Below, piece by piece: positions 34,801 through 40,745 of a stretch of 64,000 nt of DNA. Under the pieces are notes generated by a model. The model saw only the letters and a program-made list of their open reading frames with translations, ran no database searches and had not been told where the DNA came from. The stretch is taken from assembly GCA_030428255.1 (NCBI GenBank), contig JAUIBT010000014.1:35850-99849 (forward strand), read 5' to 3'. The translations under genes and the position numbers were made by a program. Positions within the stretch are counted from its first letter, which is position 1. Every line of letters starts with the position of its first letter. This DNA is from Alphaproteobacteria bacterium. Its GTDB lineage: Bacteria; Pseudomonadota; Alphaproteobacteria; UBA7985; JAUIBT01.

Positions 34801-36228
34801 GGTGACAGCCAAACGGTAACGCCAGAGACACAGGTCATTTTGGTGGGAGGAGCTTCGTCTGATCCTGATGGTGACGGGCTGACCTATCTCTGGTCACAAG
34901 CTTCAGGAACAAGAGTCCTGCTATTCGATACAGACAAACAAGACGCCTACTTCACAGCTCCTTCAGACTTCAAGGAGCAATCCCTGGTATTCAGGTTGAC
35001 CGTCTCTGATGGTTCCCTGTCTGACACTGATGATGTGACAATACGAGTGCTGCCAAAGTCCACTGTGAAACCACGACAAGAGATGTCACGAGCAGCCAAC
35101 AACTCCATTGGTGTTGCTATGTCTAAGTCCATCAGTTCCGTTGCTTCAGGTCGCATTGCTCGAGGCCTTGGCGGCTTTGGTAACTTTAGGTCCAACCTGA
35201 ACCAGAGCGTTGGGGCCTATGGCTACTCAGAGCAGACAGCATCCAACATCCCTGATGCCTTTGACCTCGCCTTCTCAAGAGCTGGCCTAACTGACCAAAA
35301 CGGCTGGGTGAGCTTTACCTCTGATGATCTGATCGACCGCCACTATGCCCAACAGCAAGCCCACACCCAAGCCAAGCTAAACGATCTGCCAGAGGGAAGC
35401 CTAGCCTCACCCCCAGGGAACCCCCTAGAAGGCCCTCAGGACCCCATAGACGCCTATGTGAGCTACACAGCAGGGAAGTACATCAACACGCGAGAGGGTG
35501 GCTATGAGGGCTTCTCAAGGAACATCACTGGTGGGGTGGACTTCATCTTCAGTGAGACCCTGATGCTAGGCGCTGGTCTAGGCTATGAGTACTCTGAGCT
35601 AGAGTTCGACAATGCCCTTGATGGATCAACAACAAAGAATGGCTGGAGACTGGATTCCTATGGTGCAGGAAAGCCCAGTGACATGCTCTCGATTGAGGGC
35701 CTTGTATCCTACTCTTGGTTAGATAACAGCATCACAGCAGCTTCTGAGACAGGCGACTTCACCTCAAACAGGTTCTATGGCTTCGGCAAGGTCAACGGCC
35801 ACTTTGATGTCGAGCCCTACCAGATATCCCCCTATGTGAGCTTTGACTACCTGACAGAAACCACAGACAGCTACACCACCAACTTGGGGACTGCCATTGG
35901 ATCAGTTCGGACAGAGGCAATAGCAACAGCTGGGGGCATAAGGGTAAGCACAAACGACAGCCTGATCTTGGGCCTATCGAGCTTCGCCACCTACGAGTTC
36001 AAGTACCATTGGACAGGCACAGAGGCAGCCACGTTAAACTCAGGTGATGTTGTTGACCCTTCTGACTACTCCTCCACCTTTGCATTTGGCTTGAGCGGAC
36101 CCATGAACGATGTCTTTGGTGTTGACTGGCTTGATGGAGCTACCCTTGACGTGTCGGTTCAGGCTGTGAACCCATTGGCTCGCGAGAGATCATATTCAGC
36201 CACCGGTGGCCTGAGGTGGAGGTTCTAA
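31888..36228 (+). CDS. giant DUF285-repeat autotransporter adhesin
   Basis: About 1446 residues. A signal peptide (LNRFLIILIFLVAPTLTYA|KC) from GTG 31888; a TTG at 31861 is the alternative start. Architecture: two blocks of DUF285/BspA-like repeats (units such as FNQDISGWDTSGVETMNGMF, about 25 residues each), each followed by a choice-of-anchor-D Ig-like domain (ADFSILSITPTSVSAGSAMT), then a second such domain, a PKD-like domain (PTSDAGDSQTVTPETQVILV) and a C-terminal beta-barrel of about 270 residues ending in GGLRWRF. The final Phe and alternating aromatic strands fit a type V autotransporter. It should display the repeats outside the cell for adhesion. It follows the polymerase gene by 38 bases. 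Confidence 0.85.
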   Translation: MLNRFLIILIFLVAPTLTYAKCTGSAGDVIPDTSTETYTLGDGTVVSCAGLLIVDINMLRAASSNGGHYNGDKSFDFKPSDSYSRHTDGKTYDFSQIYTGYVTDFSILFTSANSFNLDISRWDTSSVTSFWSMFKYATVFNVDIGKWDVSNVTNFAEMFRHAHLFNQDLGNWNTGSATTMAGMFYEAKAFNGTVGKWQTSSVINMGNMFFQAYSFNQDISGWDTSGVETMNGMFGSTYVFNADISNWDTSSVSTMTSMFYSAQSFDQDLSEWNVCAVTTYDGFWSNSPSEQHFSLPNFGYGAPLCEGKANAEIHIQGNAADVHDGSLEASATNGTQFGSRDVSSTSENHTFTIRNIGRASLDITGISVSGINAADFSILSITPTSVSAGSAMTFDVSFSPTAGGTRSAIVTITNNDLDEGSYDFVVQGTGNVPCDVIGHVGTVVPCIGQLIVSESMLRAANAHVGDGSFDFKPSDSYTVHTDGAIYDFSQVYTGNVTNMDRLFYNAAVFNQDISQWNTEHVTSMAYMFYGAAQFNVDIGSWNVGHVIDMSKQFQHAPSFNQDIGKWDVSSVQSFDNMFNGASSYNQFMDNWDVSSVINMQGMFADAASFNQNLTNWNVAKVKYFARMFVGANSFNGRISDWDTSSAVDFSQMFQAAVSFNQDVSMWDVTNVAVVQNMFWQATSFVQDLSTWNVCNVVNYSDFGNESGVNPNFGTSSPYCSGRAQEISVTVDDGGVAGDNGSVSVGVEQVGVSKVVTATITNIGGYDLTIGVASGGGVSPVNASNIAYSVPSSTTVASSGGTASFSVTFTPVVDGFFSVPVSFATDDEDENPFNFTITGTGTGGDATLIVKDKLDSVVADDGSLTITPRPNASSETKEVLSVSNNGTAVLDISSTTASNTSNATVSKVSATPSAIEPGSSSYLVVTYTPTAVGAFSFDLDITSNDPNTPNYDISVSGTANAAGTNQAPTSDAGDSQTVTPETQVILVGGASSDPDGDGLTYLWSQASGTRVLLFDTDKQDAYFTAPSDFKEQSLVFRLTVSDGSLSDTDDVTIRVLPKSTVKPRQEMSRAANNSIGVAMSKSISSVASGRIARGLGGFGNFRSNLNQSVGAYGYSEQTASNIPDAFDLAFSRAGLTDQNGWVSFTSDDLIDRHYAQQQAHTQAKLNDLPEGSLASPPGNPLEGPQDPIDAYVSYTAGKYINTREGGYEGFSRNITGGVDFIFSETLMLGAGLGYEYSELEFDNALDGSTTKNGWRLDSYGAGKPSDMLSIEGLVSYSWLDNSITAASETGDFTSNRFYGFGKVNGHFDVEPYQISPYVSFDYLTETTDSYTTNLGTAIGSVRTEAIATAGGIRVSTNDSLILGLSSFATYEFKYHWTGTEAATLNSGDVVDPSDYSSTFAFGLSGPMNDVFGVDWLDGATLDVSVQAVNPLARERSYSATGGLRWRF

Positions 36229-36261
36229 AGTGGTCGCACATACAAGATTAATGCGGGTGTC

Positions 36262-36438
36262 CAGCTCCCCGATTTCAATCTGATCGAAAAGGCCTTCGCT
36301 TGCCTCAAAGCCATGCTTCGAAAGGCAGAAGAGCGTGCGATTGCGGCATTGTCGGACCGCATTGGCGACCTGATCAAGACCTTCAAACCGGCCGGATGCA
36401 CCAACTACTTCAAATCATGCGGCTATGAGCCAGAATGA
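36262..36438 (+). pseudogene. IS630-family transposase C-terminal remnant
   Basis: The frame reads LPDFNLIEKAFACLKAMLRK, then EERAIAALSDRIGDLIKTF and CTNYFKSCGYEPE before TGA. This is the C-terminal end of IS630-type DDE transposases (the DFNPIE block holds the last catalytic Glu). No N-terminal part is present; the autotransporter ends 33 bases earlier. A dead fragment left by an insertion in the island. Confidence 0.8.
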
Positions 36439-36442
36439 ACGG

Positions 36443-36470
36443 AAAACCTCCAGACTCATACATCTGGAGG
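36443..36470 (-). terminator. terminator of the H-NS gene
   Basis: Perfect 8-bp stem (CCTCCAGA / TCTGGAGG, 8-base loop), followed on the minus strand by TTTTCC. It lies 34 bases beyond the end of the H-NS-like gene. Confidence 0.7.
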
Positions 36471-36504
36471 TCCTAGATTTCTATTCGATCTTCCTTAGAT
36501 GATA

Positions 36505-36876
36505 TCAATCAATCAACAGTTCACCTATTTTAGCAACATGCTCAGGATTGCTCGCATCGTATTTATCTGTTCCAATATAATCCAAAACCCATCTGGGCTT
36601 ACGTCCCTGACCTGAATATTTAACATTTGGATCCGTTGGGTGCTGGTATTTTGGTTCTACTTTTTTCCGATTCTTGGTCGTCTTCTCACCCGATCCATTT
36701 CCACCAAGCTTTGAAATGATATCAGAGATTTCGATATCATTTTTTTCAGCGAGTTCGCGTACTTGAGCAACGACATCGATCAAGGCTTGTTCGCGTTGTT
36801 GAGCAATCAACTCTTGGGTCTTGGTTTGTAACGCCAAAAGCTCCGCATACGACATTTTTTCTAAATCAGCTGACAT
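36505..36876 (-). CDS. H-NS-family nucleoid protein
   Basis: 123 residues. The N-terminal coiled coil (MSYAELLALQTKTQELIAQQ and on to residue 60) is the oligomerisation region. The C-terminal DNA-binding domain carries YQHPTDPNVKYSGQGRKPRW, the H-NS AT-hook-like core. The start at 36876 follows GGAGAG; a frame-extending ATG at 36897 is less likely. H-NS proteins bind AT-rich foreign DNA and silence it, so an island-borne copy probably damps expression of the island's own cargo or modulates the host network. It is transcribed alone with its own terminator. Confidence 0.9.
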   Translation of the reverse strand: MSADLEKMSYAELLALQTKTQELIAQQREQALIDVVAQVRELAEKNDIEISDIISKLGGNGSGEKTTKNRKKVEPKYQHPTDPNVKYSGQGRKPRWVLDYIGTDKYDASNPEHVAKIGELLID

Positions 36877-37026
36877 AAACTCTCCATGGTCAATCAATGG
36901 CCATATAGGTCCTTTTGAGGGAGACGGTCAATCATTGACTAACATGCTAACTGAAAGCGTCGCGTCTAAGGCGAGCAACAGAATGGAATAAGTATTAGGA
37001 ACACTGGCTGCAATACGAGGAAATTC

Positions 37027-37218
37027 ATGAAAATCAAGTCGTTTAAACAATTTTTGGCTGATGCATATATCGGTTTCGATAGCAATGACGAAAATTCATT
37101 AAACCAACATCTTAAACGTATTGATCAAGAGATACGATCCTTGAAGCTAAGGCCTGAGGGTGCGCATAACTCGAAGCAACAATCCAACGCAAAGGCCAGG
37201 CGATCGCCCCACTTATAA
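37027..37218 (+). CDS. small hypothetical protein
   Basis: 63 residues, charged and mainly helical (MKIKSFKQFLADAYIGFDSN, LNQHLKRIDQEIRSLKL). It starts at an ATG with GAGGAA seven bases upstream. No family recognised. It is alone on the plus strand between the H-NS gene and an SH3 gene. Confidence 0.5.
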   Translation: MKIKSFKQFLADAYIGFDSNDENSLNQHLKRIDQEIRSLKLRPEGAHNSKQQSNAKARRSPHL

Positions 37219-37292
37219 AAATTGGGTCAAATTCATTATCGATATAGGAACAAAGACCATCAAGAGTAGGCGGCCAACAATTTTAGGGACTA

Positions 37293-37670
37293 CTACCAGT
37301 CTTCGGCAAGGAAACGTCCTGAGGAGCAGCCTCTCTCGGTCCATACGTAGCGATCGGTCCACTCGACATAGTGCCAAATGGCCCTGCGGTAATTCATGAG
37401 CTGTTCCTTGCTCAAACATCGGCTTTGACGTATACAGCCGCAAAGCCCTGGATATTGCTCTCCAAGATTTCTGACGCCTCGTGCGTTCGGTGGCATCTCA
37501 CCGACAATCTTGTATTTTGTGCCAGGGCCAGACCGAATGTTAAGCGTATCCCAAGAGGCAGCACCCACTACGCGAAAGTGGTCAGGCCCATCGGCACATG
37601 CCCAGGTCGCACTGTTCGGTATAAACACTTTCAAAATCAACGCAATTAGCAATCGAGCCATTTGCTTCAT
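37293..37670 (-). CDS. secreted SH3-domain protein
   Basis: 125 residues. A hydrophobic leader (MARLLIALILKVFIPNSATW, cleaved near WA|CA) exports it; the first Met is at 37670 with a second at 37661. The mature part has a bacterial SH3 motif (LNIRSGPGTKYKIVGEMPPN) near residues 43-62, followed by several Cys (LCGCIRQSRC, RGCSSG) that may form disulfides. SH3_3 domains commonly bind cell-wall peptide. Its target is unknown. Confidence 0.75.
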   Translation of the reverse strand: MKQMARLLIALILKVFIPNSATWACADGPDHFRVVGAASWDTLNIRSGPGTKYKIVGEMPPNARGVRNLGEQYPGLCGCIRQSRCLSKEQLMNYRRAIWHYVEWTDRYVWTERGCSSGRFLAEDW

Positions 37671-37712
37671 CTATTTTAGTTCGATAGAACTTTGTCCCCA
37701 ACCCTTGTTGGG

Positions 37713-38564
37713 TCAAGATTCAGTTCGTTTGGAAGGTCTGCCAGGCTTAGCGAGTGCAGGTTGTTGCGTGGTCACCTGATCCCATACCGATTTCCAATCA
37801 TTTCCTGTTTTCGGCATTCTGGGTGCTGCGAGTTTTCGGTAATCTTCTTTGCTGCGTTTGATGCCTGTTGATTTGAAGTCTTCTAGTATGGCGGTGATCG
37901 CGGTTTCGACGGTTGTCTCTTGATCAACGACCCGAGCCATGAGTCTGTCATGAAGACGCTTTTCAATGAAAATGTGACGTTGGAAAAAATCACCGTAGGT
38001 TTGGCGAATTGGGCTTGGGAGCGTTTGATCGTCGATTAGGCTGTCGGAAGTCGATTGGTGTTTCTCAGCCAACGTGCCCGTACCAAGACGACCATCAAAG
38101 ACATCCAGGTGCAGGCTGTCATCGGGAGTCACGATGGGACGCGGTTCGTAGTTTCTCCAGGGATCCAAAAACTCAGGCATGTAAGCGGGCTGCTTAAGAT
38201 TTCGATCCTTTTGCCAACATGGAACGAAGGCAAGCCTCTCCGAAATCCTGTGAACCAAGTTGCTGCCATGGAGGATACCTCCTCTTAGGATTTCTTTGTG
38301 AAGTGGCTTCAACTCACCAGCTAGAGATTCAACCGACATCACTGGAAAAATCCCAAGGTTGTCTGGCACCCCCAGCCCGAGCCAAACGTAGAGACAGGTA
38401 AGCGTCTGCAAATCCTTCTCAATCAGAGCGTCTTGAGCGTTGGCTTTGTGATCCTTTGGTAAACTGCTTAAGGAGAGCCCAAGCGCCCCGTACCGATCCT
38501 TGATGGCAAGGTAGACGGCTTGTGTGTGATCATGAAGGCGAATGTGATTGTCGTATTGGAGCAT
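37713..38564 (-). CDS. hypothetical protein at the right end of the island
   Basis: 283 residues, soluble, no signal peptide. Notable stretches: CLYVWLGLGVPDNLGIFPVM near 60, PSPIRQTYGDFFQRHIFIEK near 190, and a basic Pro-rich tail (KPGRPSKRTES) that looks like a DNA-contacting hook. No family is recognised. It lies about 200 bases inside the right attachment site, where islands often carry regulatory or mobilisation genes. There is no clear ribosome-binding site before the ATG, so the true start may lie elsewhere. Confidence 0.6.
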   Translation of the reverse strand: MLQYDNHIRLHDHTQAVYLAIKDRYGALGLSLSSLPKDHKANAQDALIEKDLQTLTCLYVWLGLGVPDNLGIFPVMSVESLAGELKPLHKEILRGGILHGSNLVHRISERLAFVPCWQKDRNLKQPAYMPEFLDPWRNYEPRPIVTPDDSLHLDVFDGRLGTGTLAEKHQSTSDSLIDDQTLPSPIRQTYGDFFQRHIFIEKRLHDRLMARVVDQETTVETAITAILEDFKSTGIKRSKEDYRKLAAPRMPKTGNDWKSVWDQVTTQQPALAKPGRPSKRTES

Positions 38565-38764
38565 AGGGCGTCCGATAGCCGATGAAACTTCCCCAATAAT
38601 GCAACATGCGTCCTCACGTTTGCCAACCCCATTCTTTCCAAGTCTAGTCCAGAACCATCTAGCAACGTCTTGGGAGAGCTTTCACCAAATTGTCTCTATA
38701 TCTGTCTCTATCATTTACGTCAAAAATCTAAGATGTTGATTATTATAGACAAATCGTTGATATA

Positions 38765-38841
38765 TGGTGTCCCCGACAGGAGTCGAACCTGTGGCCTACC
38801 GCTTAGGAGGCGGTCGCTCTATCCGTCTGAGCTACGGGGAC
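38765..38841 (-). tRNA. tRNA-Arg (anticodon CCT), island integration target
   Basis: 77-nt cloverleaf with encoded CCA on the minus strand. Acceptor GTCCCCG pairs with CGGGGAC, D arm GCTCAGACGGATAGAGC, anticodon stem ACCGC/GCGGT with the loop CTCCTAA (anticodon CCT, reads AGG Arg), T arm GTTCGACTC. Its 3' 17 bases are repeated at 21485-21501, so the 3' end present now was probably supplied by the island. Confidence 0.97.
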
Positions 38842-38967
38842 ATGCCGGGCTTGTTTAAGCGAGCGCGATGGAAAAATCTACCCCGGCCAAACAAAACGTT
38901 CTGCGCCCCACGCGGGCACGCCAGGTTCGGCGGATCGCGCCTCCAGCAGGGCAGTTTGGGCCAGGCG

Positions 38968-40731
38968 TTAGGCACGCGCTTGGCCTTGCTCCTCCAACAG
39001 CTTGAAGACTGCATCGCGTTCTGACAGCACCAACAGCAAGGCCAGATCGCCGGGCCGCAGTTGGTCCAGGACCATCTTGACGCTGGCAAGGTGAGAGGGG
39101 GCGAACTGAATTTGCGCGCTTTGCATCCCCGCTTCCAGAGCCGTTTTGTGGATCAGGCGTGGGATCTCGCCGACCGTGCGTCCGCGCAGATAACTCTCCA
39201 TCTCAACCGCGATCAACGTGTCAGGTTGAAAGCGCAAGGCGGTCAGGGTGACATCGTGAATATCTTGGTCAGAGCGATCACCCGCATGGCTCAGCGTAAT
39301 AAAGCGCCGCTTTGCGGGCAAGGCAGACACGGCCTCGCAGACCGCAGCGATCGAATGCGGATTGTGCGCGAAATCGACGAACACCCGCGCGCCTTGGTAG
39401 GAAAACTCGTTGCAGCGCCCAGGATTGTCCTTGGGATCGGGCCGGAAGGCGGCCAAGCCCGCGACGATGCTCTGTTGCGGCAAGCCCATGGCCAAGCTGG
39501 CGCACAGGGCTTGCAAAACATTAGAGACATTATAGCGCGCGGCTCCATCCATAGTGATGGGCACATCCTTAACGTGGGTTATGGTTTGTTCGCATTGGCC
39601 GTCAAAAAACACCAGCGCGCCGTCGCCCGCCTGATATGCGCAAGGCGTAGCCTGGGCCTGGGCAGCCTGGATTTGCGGAGCCTTGGGGTCCAGTGAGACC
39701 CACCAGATTGTGGCTTGGGTGTTTTGGGCCTCGGCCACGACAAAAGGGTCGTCGGCGTTGAGCACCAGCACGCCATCATCGGCCAGGGTGCGGTGAACCG
39801 AGAATTTGGCCTGCGCCAGCTCAGGCACCGTGTTGACGCCGTACTGGCCCAAGTGATCATTGGCGACATTGGTCACCACCGCGACGCGCGCTTGGCGGGT
39901 TGGCAGCCCTCGGCGCAGGATGCCGCCGCGTGCGACCTCAAGGCAGGCCACCTCAAGGCGCGGATCGCGCAGCAACATGCGTGCTCCGCCAGGCCCTGAA
40001 TAGTCGCCACGGTCCAAGATCTCATCGCCGACGCGCACAAAGTCGGTCGAAGTCAAGCCGGCGACCTTGCCCGCTGCCCGCGCAATGGCCGCGCAGAGCC
40101 GCGTGGTGGTGGTCTTGCCATTCGTACCGGTGATGAAGGCGATCGGCAGGTCATGGACGCTGGCCCAATCCACATCTTCAGGGACAGGCAGGGTATCGAC
40201 GGGCCACACCTTGCTGCCTTTGCCGTGGCCAACCGAGATGTCGTCGTCGTCGCACAAAATGTCCACACCGTGATCACGGGCGGCCGCGATCAGCGCGATC
40301 AAGGCGGGGTTGGCCTCCTGAGCCATGACGCCCTTAACGTCGGCGATCAACGGCTCAAAATCCGCCGCGGGCTGACCTGCCAGGCTCGCGGCGCAAAAAT
40401 GCCAGGCGGTTTGTGCCGCAAAGATCGCCGAATAGAGCTGATCCATCGGTGCGGAGATGGCCAAGTTGACCCCGCCGTGAAAGGCGCGGGTTGTCCATTG
40501 TTCGTCTTGCCAACCCAGAGCGTCCAGGACACGGCGCGCTTGCGCTCCCCAGAGTTCAACAATCTCAGCGGGATCGGGTCCGGGCTCGGTGATGAACAGG
40601 TCGATGATTGCACCAGGGCGATCCCAGAGCAATCCCGGGCCCGTCAGCCGTCGGGGGCCGTCAACCTGCAGGCCATCCACGCTAGCGCAGGCGATGCTCA
40701 GAGCGGTTTCTAGCTGTTCGATGCGGTCCAA
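38968..40731 (-). CDS. Mur-ligase-family protein of the cyanophycin operon
   Basis: 587 residues. A C-terminal two-thirds Mur ligase module has the ATP P-loop FITGTNGKTTTTRL near residue 200, VTNVANDHLGQYGVNT, and FVDFAHNPHSIAAV. These are also the ligase features of cyanophycin synthetase, whose C-terminal half this resembles. Unlike CphA it has no ATP-grasp domain; the first 180 residues are unassigned. It lies 14 bases downstream of cphA. It may join an amino acid to a carboxylate in cyanophycin or a related polymer. The gene's partner role is inferred from context only. Confidence 0.8.
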   Translation of the reverse strand: MDRIEQLETALSIACASVDGLQVDGPRRLTGPGLLWDRPGAIIDLFITEPGPDPAEIVELWGAQARRVLDALGWQDEQWTTRAFHGGVNLAISAPMDQLYSAIFAAQTAWHFCAASLAGQPAADFEPLIADVKGVMAQEANPALIALIAAARDHGVDILCDDDDISVGHGKGSKVWPVDTLPVPEDVDWASVHDLPIAFITGTNGKTTTTRLCAAIARAAGKVAGLTSTDFVRVGDEILDRGDYSGPGGARMLLRDPRLEVACLEVARGGILRRGLPTRQARVAVVTNVANDHLGQYGVNTVPELAQAKFSVHRTLADDGVLVLNADDPFVVAEAQNTQATIWWVSLDPKAPQIQAAQAQATPCAYQAGDGALVFFDGQCEQTITHVKDVPITMDGAARYNVSNVLQALCASLAMGLPQQSIVAGLAAFRPDPKDNPGRCNEFSYQGARVFVDFAHNPHSIAAVCEAVSALPAKRRFITLSHAGDRSDQDIHDVTLTALRFQPDTLIAVEMESYLRGRTVGEIPRLIHKTALEAGMQSAQIQFAPSHLASVKMVLDQLRPGDLALLLVLSERDAVFKLLEEQGQARA

Positions 40732-40745
40732 GGGCCTCGCTCCGC

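Larger units (their letters stand above)
21485..38781. mobile_element. genomic island integrated in tRNA-Arg(CCT)
   Basis: A 17.3-kb element bounded by a direct repeat of the tRNA-Arg(CCT) 3' end: TGGTGTCCCCGACAGGA at 21485-21501 (displaced copy) and 38765-38781 (inside the intact tRNA). A P4-type integrase lies just inside the left end. An AlpA-type regulator, a decayed RepA-like ATPase, a polymerase-like protein, an H-NS homologue and surface or secreted proteins are the cargo. Base composition is clearly more AT-rich than the flanking chromosome. No conjugation or phage capsid genes are seen, so it may depend on a helper for transfer. Confidence 0.9.

Noticed and set aside
37160..37399. 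Plus-strand basic frame overlapping the small hypothetical gene and the SH3 gene
   Set aside because: It lies antisense to the SH3 gene, which has a signal peptide and domain match.
13957..38781. One single island including the methyltransferase operon
   Set aside because: The att repeat at 21485 sets the left border to the right of the operon; no further copy of the repeat was seen to the left.
38670..39024. Plus-strand frames through tRNA-Arg(CCT)
   Set aside because: Antisense readings of the tRNA and of the Mur ligase gene; no start site or family.
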